NCBI GenBank assembly: GCA_963771505.1
Contig: CAVYTO010000001.1
Coordinates: forward strand, 124,001-188,000
Length of the DNA stretch: 64,000 bases
Origin: JAJPHW01 sp963771505
Lineage (GTDB): Bacteria > Acidobacteriota > Terriglobia > Terriglobales > Acidobacteriaceae
Reading direction: 5' to 3'
Below, in pieces: positions 26,172-35,496 of the stretch (position 1 is its first letter; each line of letters opens with the position of its first letter). The notes under the pieces were generated by a model that was not told the origin of the DNA, did not search any database, and saw only the letters and a program-made list of their open reading frames with translations. Made by a program: the position numbers and the translations under genes.

Positions 26172-27764
26172 TTAGTGAACTACCACCGGCCCGCCGGGTT
26201 TCGGCTTCTTCATCATGAAAACCAGCGGCGTCATGCATAATACGCCAACCGCGAGCATCCAGAAATTGTCGATGTACGCCAGCATGTCGGCCTGTCGAAA
26301 TACGTTGGCCTGGATCAACCCGTAAGCGCGGTGCATGGCGTCAGCGGGTGAGAATCCACGGGCCTGAAGATTTTGAGCCAGTCCTTGGAGGCTGCGCTGG
26401 AAATTCGGGTTGGCCGCCGATAAATGGTCCGAAAATTCGACCAAGTGATGTTGTGAGCGTCGTGCCAGCATGGTGGTAACCACGGAAATTCCGACACTAC
26501 CCCCTATATTTCGCGCCAGGTTGATGAGCCCAGATGCGGCGTTATTTTTCTCTCTCGGCAGATATCCATAAGCTGCGGTGTTGATGGGGACAAACAGAAA
26601 CCCAAGCCCCGCCGCCTGCACCATGCGGGCGACCACGAGCGTGTGGAAGTCCACCGACAGGTCGAATCGCGTCATGTAGAACAGCGAGCCCGAAACCAAT
26701 AGAAATCCGAAGACGACCAGTCTTCTCGGGTCGTATCGCGACAGCAGAAAGCCGACCAACGGCATCAGCAAGACCAGCGTAAAACCACCGGGAGTCAGCG
26801 CTTCGCCCGCTCGTTGCGCTGTGTAGCCCAAAAGAGTTTGACTGAACTGCGGCAGAAGCAACGTGCTCGAAAGCAGAGTGAAGCCTACGACGAACATCAT
26901 CAGGCTGGCTGACGCGAACGTCCGGTCTTTAAACAATTTTAGTTCGATGATGGGATCTTTATGGTTCCACTCCCAAAAGATTGTAAAGACAATCGACGTC
27001 ACAGAAATGATCGTCAGCGCGACAATGAACGGCGAGCCGAACCAGTCGTCGCGCTGGCCTTTGTCGAGAATCACCTGAAGCGTGCCCAGGCCGAGCGCAA
27101 GAAATCCAAGGCCCATGTAGTCGATTTTCATCTCCGAGAATTTCTTTTTCTGCGTCCCCGGAGGATCTTGAATCAGGCGCGACGTCAGAAGCAGGGAAAT
27201 AATCCCGACTGGAATATTCACGAGGAATATCCAGCGCCATGTGTAATTGTCGGTAATCCAACCGCCCAACGTGGGACCTATAGCCGGCGCCATGACAACC
27301 GCGAGTCCGTAGACTGCAAAAGCCATGCCTCTTTTGGCGGGAGGGAAAGTGTCCGCGAGAATCGATTGCTCGCTGGGCTGCAACCCTCCGCCTCCCGCGC
27401 CTTGCAGCACGCGGAAAAAAATCAGCATGCCTAGGTTCGGCGCGATTCCGCAAAGAAACGAACTGATCGTAAAAATGGCCACGCAGCTCATGTAGAAACG
27501 CTTGCGGCCCACGATAGAGGAGATCCAGCCACTCAAAGGCAGGACAATCGCATTCGACACCAGATAGGAAGTTAGAATCCACGTGCTCTCATCGGTTCCT
27601 GCGGAGAGGTTCCCGGCAATATGGGGAAGAGCCACATTGGCAATGCTGGTGTCGAGGACTTCCATGAACGTCGCCATGGTTACGACCACGGCGATGATCC
27701 ATGGATTCACGTCCGTTAACGGCGGAGCAGCCGCCCCGGCCATGCTGGGCGCGGCAGCACTCAT
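26172..27764 (-). CDS. DHA2-family MFS drug exporter (EmrB-like)
   Basis: The 530-residue product has about 14 hydrophobic segments. It carries the DHA2 signature FMEVLDTSIANVALPHIAG in the first helix, WILTSYLVSNAIVLPLSGW in the second, and the antiporter motif region near FVLGVIGP-like residues (VYGLAVVMAPAIGPTLGGWI). It would use the proton gradient to drive export through a matching adaptor and outer-membrane channel. Its ATG overlaps the TGA of the adaptor gene (ATGA), showing translational coupling. Upstream are the HlyD adaptor and the TolC-like channel, so the complete tripartite pump is encoded together. Confidence 0.93.
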   Translation of the reverse strand: MSAAAPSMAGAAAPPLTDVNPWIIAVVVTMATFMEVLDTSIANVALPHIAGNLSAGTDESTWILTSYLVSNAIVLPLSGWISSIVGRKRFYMSCVAIFTISSFLCGIAPNLGMLIFFRVLQGAGGGGLQPSEQSILADTFPPAKRGMAFAVYGLAVVMAPAIGPTLGGWITDNYTWRWIFLVNIPVGIISLLLTSRLIQDPPGTQKKKFSEMKIDYMGLGFLALGLGTLQVILDKGQRDDWFGSPFIVALTIISVTSIVFTIFWEWNHKDPIIELKLFKDRTFASASLMMFVVGFTLLSSTLLLPQFSQTLLGYTAQRAGEALTPGGFTLVLLMPLVGFLLSRYDPRRLVVFGFLLVSGSLFYMTRFDLSVDFHTLVVARMVQAAGLGFLFVPINTAAYGYLPREKNNAASGLINLARNIGGSVGISVVTTMLARRSQHHLVEFSDHLSAANPNFQRSLQGLAQNLQARGFSPADAMHRAYGLIQANVFRQADMLAYIDNFWMLAVGVLCMTPLVFMMKKPKPGGPVVVH

Positions 27765-29065
27765 TTAATCCAGACCTTCGGTTCGACGCTCATGCCCGGA
27801 CGCAAAACGTGCTCACGGGTTTCACCGGCATCGAAGGTGATTTTCACTGGAATTCGTTGTACAACTTTCACGTAATTCCCTGTCGCGTTCTCGGGCGGCA
27901 GTAGGCTGGTGATGGAACCGCTGGCGCCGGCGACGCTCTGCACGTGGCCTTTGTAATCGTTGCCAGTCGTATCGACGTAGATGGTGACCGCCTGGCCGAC
28001 CTGCATCCTCCGTAGCTGTGTCTCTTTGAAGTTCGCCGTGACCCAGATGTCATCGAGGTCGACGATCTTCATCATCTCCTGCCCGATGGAAACATTTTGT
28101 CCGACTTCCACCGTGCGGTTGGTCACGATTCCGCTGACAGGAGCGGTGACCAACGTGTACTGCATGTTGAGCTGCGCCTGGTCGAGCGCAGCTTTCTTCG
28201 CCTGTGCCTGCGCTTGCGCGGAATCGGCGCGGGCGCGGATTGCGGTTATCTGTTGTGGCCCGGTCTGCGCCGAACGCAGGTTTGCGTTGGAACCTTCCAG
28301 CTTGCTTTGCGCCTGCTTGATTTGCTGGTCTGCCGCCGATGCGGAAGCGCGAGCTGCGTCGACTGCTGAAGCGCTTGCTGTGGCGTTGGCAACGGCCTGA
28401 TCGTATTGCTGACGCGAGATTTCCTGTTTGTCGACCAATTCCTTGTAACGCGCGAGATCGTTTTGCGCTTTTACGTTATTGGCTTCGGCTTGCGCGAGTT
28501 GCGCCTTGGCGGCGTCAAATTGTTGCCGGGCCGCCGAGATGCCTGCGCGAGAATTCTCTACATCGGCTTGCGCGCTCGAAATCTGGCTTCCGCTGCTGAC
28601 GGTTGTAATCGGCACATTGGCCTGCGCCGCTCGAGCAGTCGCCAGCGCGTCCTCATATTGAGCCTTGGCATTTTCCAGCGCCACCTGGTAATCGGCGGGA
28701 TCGATCTGAATCAGCGGTGTGCCGGCATTCACATACTGGTTGTCGTTCACCAGCAATTTCGCGACATGCCCTGAGACTCGCGCGCTGATGGCGTTCAAAT
28801 GGCCGTCGACTTGGGCGTCATCGGTCGCTTCGTACCGCGAGAGGTATAGCCAAAGCACTATCCCGCCCACGATCAGCACCACCGCGCCAACGATCAGCAA
28901 CAGCCGCAGCTTCGGACTCATCTTCTTGGGCGGAGTGCGACGCAAATCTCGGTCTGAGGAAGGCAGCGGCGCTTGCTGGCCCTGGGGTTGCTGGCCTGGC
29001 TGCGCGGGGGCCTGTTGCCCTGACGCGGGAGCTTCTTGAATTGGCGGAGCTGTGGTTTCTGCCAT
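27761..29065 (-). CDS. HlyD-family membrane fusion protein (EmrA-like)
   Basis: The 434-residue adaptor has a Pro/Gln-rich cytoplasmic N-terminus of about 50 residues and one membrane helix (LRLLLIVGAVVLIVGGIVLWLYL). A lipoyl half-motif (VDGHLNAISARVSGHVAKLLVNDNQYV) is followed by a very long Ala/Gln-rich coiled coil (residues about 140-300), the second lipoyl half and a beta-barrel domain. It would bridge the inner-membrane MFS pump to the outer-membrane channel. It lies 14 bp after the TolC-like gene and overlaps the MFS gene by 4 bp. Confidence 0.93.
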   Translation of the reverse strand: MAETTAPPIQEAPASGQQAPAQPGQQPQGQQAPLPSSDRDLRRTPPKKMSPKLRLLLIVGAVVLIVGGIVLWLYLSRYEATDDAQVDGHLNAISARVSGHVAKLLVNDNQYVNAGTPLIQIDPADYQVALENAKAQYEDALATARAAQANVPITTVSSGSQISSAQADVENSRAGISAARQQFDAAKAQLAQAEANNVKAQNDLARYKELVDKQEISRQQYDQAVANATASASAVDAARASASAADQQIKQAQSKLEGSNANLRSAQTGPQQITAIRARADSAQAQAQAKKAALDQAQLNMQYTLVTAPVSGIVTNRTVEVGQNVSIGQEMMKIVDLDDIWVTANFKETQLRRMQVGQAVTIYVDTTGNDYKGHVQSVAGASGSITSLLPPENATGNYVKVVQRIPVKITFDAGETREHVLRPGMSVEPKVWIK

Positions 29066-29079
29066 AGTTACATTCCTGC

Positions 29080-30528
29080 TTACTTACCCTGCAAATAAAG
29101 TTTTACGCCTTCTTCCGCGAACCCAGTGGCTCGCGCCAGTTCTACCTTGGCGAGATTATGCGCGTACAAGCTCGAGATAAATGCCTCGTTTGCGGACGCC
29201 ACCGACTCCTGGGCCTGTATGACTTCAAGATTATCTGTCACTCCGGCGGCGAAGCGGTCGCGGGCCTGATCGAGGGTTTGGTTAGCGAGATCCAGTGAAC
29301 TCCGGGCAACCTCCACCTGATCGGCTGCGGATTGCAAATCCAGCAGCGACGACCGGACATCGTAGTCAATCTGCCCGCGAAGATTTTCCAGCCGCTGCTT
29401 GGCCTGCCGCAGTTCGGCTTCTGCCTGCAACACCTCTCCATGGGTCTTTCCGCCGGCGAAGATTGGGATGTTCAAAGTCGCGCCGACCTGAAACACTCCG
29501 TGTGAATTTCCCACGTTGACTCCTGCATCACCGTAATCGCCGCCAATGCCGAGTGTCGGGAAGTGTTCCGCGGTCGCAGCCCGGCGACTTAACTGCGCCG
29601 CGCGGACCTGCTGCACCGCCGCAAGGTAGTCGGAGCGCGACGCGTACGCCCTCTCTTTCGCATGTTCAACGGTGTCTGGAGTGAACGGCGAATATGGAAC
29701 TTTGTCAGCTAGGACAAATTCCTGGCCTTCCGGCAAACCGATGACCCGGGCGAGAGTCAGCTTCTGCTTCGCATAATTGTTTTTCGCGGCGATCAGTTGC
29801 TGTTGCCTCGTCTGCAACTCGACCCGCGAGCGCAGCGTGTCGATGGCCGGGCTCACGCCCGCGTGCTGTTGATCGGAAGCCTTATTGAACAGGGCCTGCG
29901 CGTTCGTCACTTGTGCTTGCGCAGTTTCAGCCGACGCCGCATACGACACTGCCTGAAGATATGCATTCAACGTAGCCAGCACGACAAGCTCGCGCGCATC
30001 CTTATAATTAAAGTGAGCGACTTCTTCGTTGACGCGAGCGCTTCGCTCTTTGTCCCACTGGTGCAGGTCAAACACCGTTTGCTGCAATGAAACGGCGCTC
30101 TGAAAAATGCCGATCGGCCCGATGACGGTCGGAATGCCGGGAAGATTGAAGCGAATTCCCTGCGCCGCCAGATCAATTTGCGCAACGCTCTGAGTTACCG
30201 ACGCGGAAACATTCGGCAGCAGGCTGCTGAGTTCTTTCCATTTCGCGCCGCGCGCGGCCAAAGTATTATCGCTCTGGACCAGAAGCCCGAGATTATTTCT
30301 CAAGCCTCGATTAATCGCATCGGTAAACGTCAACTGCAAAACTTCCGTGGTCGCTTTTCCCTCAGGAACACTGCCGGTATATGAATTCAAGTTGAACGTC
30401 GGGTTCGAAGGCTGAGTAGTAGGATTCGGCGCATCGGGCATGTTCTGCGCAGGCGCGCTCAACCGCGCGAGGGCAAAACACGCTACGGCGAAAGTTCGCA
30501 GGATGTCAGAAAACCGCATGCGGCTCAT
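29080..30528 (-). CDS. TolC-family outer-membrane efflux channel
   Basis: The product of about 482 residues has a signal peptide (MRFSDILRTFAVACFALARLSAPAQ). Two OEP repeats follow: AINRGLRNNLGLLVQSDNTLAARGA, and the mirrored AELRQAKQRLENLRGQIDYDVRSSLLDLQSA with RFAAGVTDNLEVIQAQESVA. It forms the outer-membrane channel and periplasmic tunnel of the pump. Possible starts are GTG 30531, ATG 30528 and ATG 30519, with no clear ribosome site. It is the first gene of the efflux operon, and the promoter must lie in the 220-bp divergent gap before the methyltransferase gene. Confidence 0.92.
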   Translation of the reverse strand: MSRMRFSDILRTFAVACFALARLSAPAQNMPDAPNPTTQPSNPTFNLNSYTGSVPEGKATTEVLQLTFTDAINRGLRNNLGLLVQSDNTLAARGAKWKELSSLLPNVSASVTQSVAQIDLAAQGIRFNLPGIPTVIGPIGIFQSAVSLQQTVFDLHQWDKERSARVNEEVAHFNYKDARELVVLATLNAYLQAVSYAASAETAQAQVTNAQALFNKASDQQHAGVSPAIDTLRSRVELQTRQQQLIAAKNNYAKQKLTLARVIGLPEGQEFVLADKVPYSPFTPDTVEHAKERAYASRSDYLAAVQQVRAAQLSRRAATAEHFPTLGIGGDYGDAGVNVGNSHGVFQVGATLNIPIFAGGKTHGEVLQAEAELRQAKQRLENLRGQIDYDVRSSLLDLQSAADQVEVARSSLDLANQTLDQARDRFAAGVTDNLEVIQAQESVASANEAFISSLYAHNLAKVELARATGFAEEGVKLYLQGK

Positions 30529-30748
30529 CACAGCAAATCAGTCCGTAGGCGCGGCGTAGTTTCAAGCATATAGGTAAGCACCATATGGATTCCGCTCAGC
30601 CTGACTCGGTTGCAAGATTGTAAAGGGGAAATCGCATGTCGCAGCGCGAACCAACCCTTATCGCCGCAGCTATGCTCGGCCGAGCGATTGTTTCTGGCAC
30701 GATCGGCTATCATTTATAACGATTTCATAATTATCGGTTGGAGAATCC

Positions 30749-31546
30749 ATGGACGCTTTCCTTTCCTTTAAGGAAGCACAGAAACAGGGCTGGGCTCACT
30801 TCGCGCCGATGGAAGCCGGCACCATGATGCCTGCGGCGAAACTCGCGAAATTTGCAGGAGTTCGCTCCGGCCAGGATCTTCTCGATGTGGCCTGCGGTAC
30901 TGGTGTCCTGGCGTTAAGCGCTTTCCGCATGGGAGCTAAAGTGACGGCTCTCGACCTGACTCCGCAACTGCTCGAGCGCGCCAGGGAAAATGCCGCTCTA
31001 GCTGAGGCCAGCATCGACTGGCGTGAAGGTGACGTGGAGCATCTACCCTTCACCGATGGCCAGTTCGACGTCGTGATCAGTCAGTTCGGGCATATTTTCG
31101 CGCCCCGCCCGGACGTTGCGATCACAGAAATGTTGCGGGTATTGAAATCCGGCGGCACCATCGCGTTTTCTACCTGGCCTCCCGATCAGTTTGTCGGCCG
31201 AGCATTTGCGTTGAATGCACAATATCTTCCGGCGCCGCCTCCCGGAGTGTCACCGCCCGCTGAGTGGGGCGATCAAGACATAATTCTCCAGCGTCTAGGA
31301 GCGAGAGTCGAAGACATTAAATTCGAATCAGGAACCATGCTGGTGCCTGCTCTCAGCCCTCGCCACAACCGCGTGATGGCGGAACGCGCAATCGGCGGAA
31401 TGATCAGAGTCACCGCGATCCTATCCAAGGAAGATCCGGCGAGGCTGGCCAAGTTCCAGCGCGAGTACGAAGAATTAGCCGCCGAATACTTTGCCGATAA
31501 TGCCGTTCGGCAAGAGTTTCTCATGACTCGCGCGACCAAGCGATAA
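30749..31546 (+). CDS. Class I SAM-dependent methyltransferase
   Basis: This 265-residue protein has the class I methyltransferase motif I (LLDVACGTGVLAL), an acidic motif II (ALDLTP), a GDVEHLPFTDGQFDVVISQF segment and post-motif LRVLKSGGTIAFSTW. This is the UbiE/Methyltransf_11 type pattern. The substrate is unknown. A TTGGAGAA element precedes the ATG. It is transcribed away from the efflux operon and precedes mltG by 61 bp. Confidence 0.88.
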   Translation: MDAFLSFKEAQKQGWAHFAPMEAGTMMPAAKLAKFAGVRSGQDLLDVACGTGVLALSAFRMGAKVTALDLTPQLLERARENAALAEASIDWREGDVEHLPFTDGQFDVVISQFGHIFAPRPDVAITEMLRVLKSGGTIAFSTWPPDQFVGRAFALNAQYLPAPPPGVSPPAEWGDQDIILQRLGARVEDIKFESGTMLVPALSPRHNRVMAERAIGGMIRVTAILSKEDPARLAKFQREYEELAAEYFADNAVRQEFLMTRATKR

Positions 31547-31607
31547 CCAAGGACGGCATCCCATCGATTGCCAAATTGCGGAAGCTGTCATCTAAACTAT
31601 CGGTACG

Positions 31608-32588
31608 TTGCGCATATTCGTCACAATTTTTCTGCTGGCGGCGCTCGCCGTGGGCGCGTGGCTGGGCTGGGCTTTGTACGCCCCGGTCACTCCGAATGGC
31701 CAGCGATTTGTATTGCTGCGTTCCGGTTACTCCACTCACAAGATCGCCGCTGAATTGCAAGCGGCCGGCGTCGTGCGCAGCGCTGACGCGTTTCTGATCT
31801 GGCAGCGGCTGCATCGTCATCGGTCGTTGAAAGCCGGCGAATATCTTTTCGAGAAGCCGGCCACGGGAATTGAAGTCTTTAACCGATTAGCCCGCGGGGA
31901 TATTTACGTCCACACCGTCGTTATTCCCGAGGGCTACACGATGTTCGATATCGCGCAAGCTATCCAGGACGCGGGCCTCGGAACGAAGGAAGAGTTTTTG
32001 CAGGTTGCTAAATCCGGCACCACGCTGATTGCAGATTTAGATCCTGCCGCGACATCGCTCGAGGGATATCTATTTCCGAACACCTACGAATTCACCCGCA
32101 CCCAAACCATGCAAGACATGGCGGCCGCGATGGTGAAGCAATTTCGCGAAGTTGCACAACAGGTCGGTCTGCTGGCCCAAATGCATGAGACGGTGACGCT
32201 GGCCTCGATCGTCGAAAAAGAAACGTCGGTGGCGGATGAACGTCCCTTAGTTGCTAGCGTTTATCGCAACCGCATGCAGCACGGAATTTTGCTACAGGCC
32301 GACCCCAGCGTGATCTACGCCGAACTCGCGCGCCAGGCCTACGCTGGCGCGTTGCATCACAACGACCTGCAATTCGACTCACCTTATAACACTTACAAGC
32401 ATGCGGGGCTGCCTCCGGGCCCGATTGCAAATCCGGGGAGGAGTGCGATCGAAGCGGCCATGCATCCGGCGGACACCGATTTTTACTATTTTGTCGCCAC
32501 CGGAACCGGCGGCCATAAGTTTGCCCACAGCCTTGAAGAGCACAACCGCAACGTGGCCGCCTATCGTAAAGCCATGCAACATCAGTAA
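31608..32588 (+). CDS. mltG: Endolytic peptidoglycan transglycosylase MltG
   Basis: A TTG at 31608 opens a 326-residue protein with one N-terminal membrane helix (FVTIFLLAALAVGAWLGWALY). A LysM-like region and the YceG catalytic domain follow. The diagnostic motif TLASIVEKETSVADERPLVASVYRNRM contains the catalytic glutamate, and LQFDSPYNTYKHAGLPPGPI matches the family C-terminus. MltG cuts nascent glycan strands in the inner membrane and sets their length. No ribosome site is obvious. Next come a lipoprotein and an ABC permease, suggesting an envelope-biogenesis cluster. Confidence 0.95.
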   Translation: MRIFVTIFLLAALAVGAWLGWALYAPVTPNGQRFVLLRSGYSTHKIAAELQAAGVVRSADAFLIWQRLHRHRSLKAGEYLFEKPATGIEVFNRLARGDIYVHTVVIPEGYTMFDIAQAIQDAGLGTKEEFLQVAKSGTTLIADLDPAATSLEGYLFPNTYEFTRTQTMQDMAAAMVKQFREVAQQVGLLAQMHETVTLASIVEKETSVADERPLVASVYRNRMQHGILLQADPSVIYAELARQAYAGALHHNDLQFDSPYNTYKHAGLPPGPIANPGRSAIEAAMHPADTDFYYFVATGTGGHKFAHSLEEHNRNVAAYRKAMQHQ

Positions 32589-32657
32589 CCTTCCTCGCAA
32601 CGAGGCACGGGATTTTTGCCACTTTTCTTCGCTTATACTCATCTTAAGAAAGTCTTC

Positions 32658-33593
32658 ATGTCATTTTTTTACCCTCGATCCCGCGTTGCATTGCTCATTC
32701 TTGCCACATTTCCCTTGGGCGGGTGCCTGTTCCGTTCGCGGGTTGTGGAGCGGCCTTTCAGCACCGATCACCTGCAAAACGCCGATCAGGCGCAGTTAAT
32801 CGGATTTCTGGCAGATCAGGGATCGCGAATCAAGTCGATGCAAGCCACCGTCGACATCGACACGTCGATAGGCGGCGCCAAAAAAGGCAAGGTCACCGAT
32901 TACAAAGAGATTCGGGGCTACATTCTTTTGCGCAAACCGGCGATGCTCAGGATGATTGGACTCCTGCCCATTGTCCGAACGCGCGCGTTCGATATGGTCA
33001 GCGACGGTTCCACCTTCAGGCTCTCGGTTCCGCCGAAGAATAGGTTTGTAGTCGGACGTAATGACGTCGTCTCGGAGAATCCGCAACAGCCGCTGGAGAA
33101 TTTACGTCCGCAGGTAATCTATGACGCGCTCTTGCTCCGTCCTATCAATCCGGAAAATGAGATTGCAGTGCTCGAGAACGACACCCAGACCATTACCGAC
33201 AAAAAGGGCCACAGCATGGTGCAAGCCGACTACGTGCTCGATGTGGTCCGCAAAGCCGGATCGGCTTGGTTCCTCGCGCGCAAGGTCATCTTCAACCGCA
33301 CCGACCTGCTTCCTCACCGGCAGGTGATTTTCGACGAAAAAGGAAACGTCGTCACCGACGCCAAATATCTCAATTACAAAGACTACGACGGCATCAGTTT
33401 TCCCACCCAAATCGAGATCACACGATCGCAGGAAGAGTACGACATCACTTTGAATTTATTGAAGCTGGAGTTCAACAAACAATTAACTGACGACCAGTTC
33501 ACGCTCGATCAGCCTCCGGGCGCGGAAGTTGTACACTTGGGCGAATCGAATTCCGGCGGATCGTCGGCGCAAGTCACAAAAACGAGTCGGTAA
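32658..33593 (+). CDS. Outer-membrane-type lipoprotein (LolA/LolB-like fold, DUF4292-like)
   Basis: The ATG at 32658 gives a classic lipoprotein signal, MSFFYPRSRVALLILATFPLGGC, with the lipobox cysteine at residue 23. The mature protein of about 290 residues is predicted all-beta with a central pattern of KMRMIGLLPI-like and DLLPHRQVIFDEKGNVVTDAKY segments. It resembles the LolA/LolB-like lipoprotein-carrier superfamily. It could bind acyl chains. An in-frame ATG at 32616 exists but would spoil the signal. The gene is followed by an FtsX-type permease 14 bp later. The fold call is moderate. Confidence 0.7.
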   Translation: MSFFYPRSRVALLILATFPLGGCLFRSRVVERPFSTDHLQNADQAQLIGFLADQGSRIKSMQATVDIDTSIGGAKKGKVTDYKEIRGYILLRKPAMLRMIGLLPIVRTRAFDMVSDGSTFRLSVPPKNRFVVGRNDVVSENPQQPLENLRPQVIYDALLLRPINPENEIAVLENDTQTITDKKGHSMVQADYVLDVVRKAGSAWFLARKVIFNRTDLLPHRQVIFDEKGNVVTDAKYLNYKDYDGISFPTQIEITRSQEEYDITLNLLKLEFNKQLTDDQFTLDQPPGAEVVHLGESNSGGSSAQVTKTSR

Positions 33594-33607
33594 GTTTTTC
33601 TTTCCCT

Positions 33608-34711
33608 ATGAATAAGATGATCGTGGCCAATCTCGTGCATCGTCCCGTGCGTTCGCTTATCAGCGTCGTCGCGATTGCGCTGGAAGTGACACTGATCCTG
33701 CTGATCGTCGGCCTCTCGCTGGGAATGTTGAGCGACTCGCGCCACCGCACGGCGGGCATTGGCGCGGACGTTCTGGTCATGCCTCCGGGATCGTCATTTA
33801 TCAGCGGACTGACCGGCGCGCCCATGTCGATCAAAGTTGCCGGCATCGTAGCCAAGCTGCCGCATGTCGTGGCTGTCGCTCCGGTGATCACGCAAATCTC
33901 CACCAAAGGCGCGCTCGAAATCATCGCCGGCATCGACCTAAAGAGCTACGAGAGCATGTCTGGACCTTTCCGCTACATCGATGGCGGCCCGTTCCAGGGA
34001 CCGAACGATGCTTTGGTCGACGATTCTTTCGCCCGCGCGAAAAAGGTCAGCGTCGGCGACACGGTTGAAATTCTCGCGCACCCGTTTCGCATTTCTGGAA
34101 TCGTCGAAGAAGGCAAAGGCGCACGAAAATTTATCCAGCTTCCCGTCATGCAAGACCTGATGGGCGCGCAGAACAAGGCGTCCATCATTTATCTGAAGCT
34201 CGACAATCCTAACAATGCTGATGCAGTCGTTGCCGAAGTGAAGCAGGTTCCGGGGATGGAAACCTACTTCGTGAATTCGATGGCGAATTACCTTTCACAA
34301 ATGACTCCGACGCATTACCCAGGGCTCTCGACGTTCCTGAACATCGTCATTGCCATATCGGTCATTATCGGATTCATTGTGATCTTTCAGGCGATGTATA
34401 CCGCGGTTATGGAGCGGACGCGGGAAATCGGCATTCTGAAATCGATGGGCGCTTCGAAGTTTTACATCGTGAACGTGATCCTGCGCGAGACCATCTTGCT
34501 GGCAATCGCCGGTATCGCAGTGGGAGTCTTGTTTAGCCTCGCGGCGAAGATCGGCATCGAGCATCGCTTCCCCACAATCCCCATGCACGTAACCGGCGAT
34601 TGGATAATCAACGCCAGCCTGATCGCCATCGGCGGAGCCGTGCTGGGCGCGCTCTATCCAGCCTTTAAAGCCGCCCAAAAAGACCCTATCGACGCCTTGG
34701 CTTACGAGTAG
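33608..34711 (+). CDS. FtsX/MacB-type ABC transporter permease
   Basis: This 367-residue protein has an N-terminal membrane helix (SLISVVAIALEVTLILLIVGLSLG), a periplasmic domain of about 220 residues and three C-terminal helices with the FtsX core. That core includes MERTREIGILKSMGASKFYIV and ends in AAQKDPIDALAYE. This layout matches the MacB/LolE/DevC group, which moves lipids, lipoproteins or peptides mechanically rather than importing solutes. No ATPase gene is adjacent. A matching MacB/LolD-type ATPase lies at 47225. The lipoprotein gene 14 bp upstream is a likely functional partner. Confidence 0.88.
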   Translation: MNKMIVANLVHRPVRSLISVVAIALEVTLILLIVGLSLGMLSDSRHRTAGIGADVLVMPPGSSFISGLTGAPMSIKVAGIVAKLPHVVAVAPVITQISTKGALEIIAGIDLKSYESMSGPFRYIDGGPFQGPNDALVDDSFARAKKVSVGDTVEILAHPFRISGIVEEGKGARKFIQLPVMQDLMGAQNKASIIYLKLDNPNNADAVVAEVKQVPGMETYFVNSMANYLSQMTPTHYPGLSTFLNIVIAISVIIGFIVIFQAMYTAVMERTREIGILKSMGASKFYIVNVILRETILLAIAGIAVGVLFSLAAKIGIEHRFPTIPMHVTGDWIINASLIAIGGAVLGALYPAFKAAQKDPIDALAYE

Positions 34712-34754
34712 CTGTCAGAAAACGTTGGGGGGGAACAAAGATCAGCACCAGTGA

Positions 34755-34818
34755 GGTAGTGTCTTAACACCGTGTTGATTGCTCTTCGTTTGGCTAGTGG
34801 ATTGCCCAAGACACTACC
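34755..34818. repeat. Perfect 11-bp inverted repeat with structured spacer
   Basis: GGTAGTGTCTT (34755-34765) and AAGACACTACC (34808-34818) are exact complements separated by 42 bp. The spacer contains a second palindrome AACAC-C-GTGTT. Partial symmetry extends beyond both arms (CCAGTGA... and ...CACCAGTC). There is no T-run. It may be a small palindromic repeat element or an RNA structure ahead of the ribosomal operon. Confidence 0.5.
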
Positions 34819-34831
34819 CACCAGTCATTCG

Positions 34832-34861
34832 TTGACAATAACCGCAGGATTCCGTTATCTT
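34832..34861 (+). promoter_or_regulatory. Probable promoter of the rplM ribosomal-protein operon
   Basis: A consensus -35 TTGACA (34832-34837) is followed after 18 bp by TATCTT (34856-34861). It lies about 120 bp upstream of rplM, leaving an untranslated leader of about 110 nt that could carry an autoregulatory structure. Confidence 0.55.
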
Positions 34862-34980
34862 TAAGACTTCGGAAGTGCTGCGGTTGCCCTCCTGATAAGT
34901 CTGCGCCTCCAGCGCTCGTCAGGGTACTCGGCGGTCTTCTCGCTATTTTAATTTCTTAATTAGTTTCTGGGAGATTTGGC

Positions 34981-35421
34981 ATGTCTACGTATTTCCCCAA
35001 AGCGGGGGAAATTGTGCGCAAGTGGTACGTCGTCGATGCTGCGGAGCAGACGCTTGGGCGTCTGGCGTCGCAAGTGGCCCGTATTTTGATGGGCAAAGAG
35101 AGCCCCAAATACACTCCGTTTCTCGATGCCGGCGATCATGTCATCGTGGTTAACGCGGACAAGATCAAGACCACCGGTTTCAAGGCCGACCAAAAGAAGT
35201 ATCACCACTACACCGGATATCCGGGCGGCATTCGCACTGAAGAGTTCAAGAAGCGGCTCGTGCGCAAGCCGGAAGCGATCATCGAATTGGCGGTCGAGCG
35301 CATGCTTCCCAAAAACAAACTGGGCAAGCAGATGTTCACCAAGCTGAATGTGTATCGCGGTGACAAACATCCGCACGAAGCGCAGAAGCCGGAAGCGTGG
35401 CAGCTCGAAGTCCGGGCATAA
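34981..35421 (+). CDS. rplM: 50S ribosomal protein L13
   Basis: This 146-residue protein matches L13 along its full length, with RKWYVVDAAEQTLGRLASQVA, the loop KYTPFLDAGDHVIVVNADK and MLPKNKLGKQMFTKLNVY. A good ribosome site (GGGAGA) precedes the ATG. L13 is an early-assembling large-subunit protein. The rplM-rpsI order is universal in bacteria and holds here with a 75-bp gap. Confidence 0.97.
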   Translation: MSTYFPKAGEIVRKWYVVDAAEQTLGRLASQVARILMGKESPKYTPFLDAGDHVIVVNADKIKTTGFKADQKKYHHYTGYPGGIRTEEFKKRLVRKPEAIIELAVERMLPKNKLGKQMFTKLNVYRGDKHPHEAQKPEAWQLEVRA

Positions 35422-35496
35422 GGTTCAAGGTTGGCAGAAATTTTGGAAAGGCTTGCACTTCGCGATTCGAATCGCCGGTGCTGAAAGAATCAAAGA

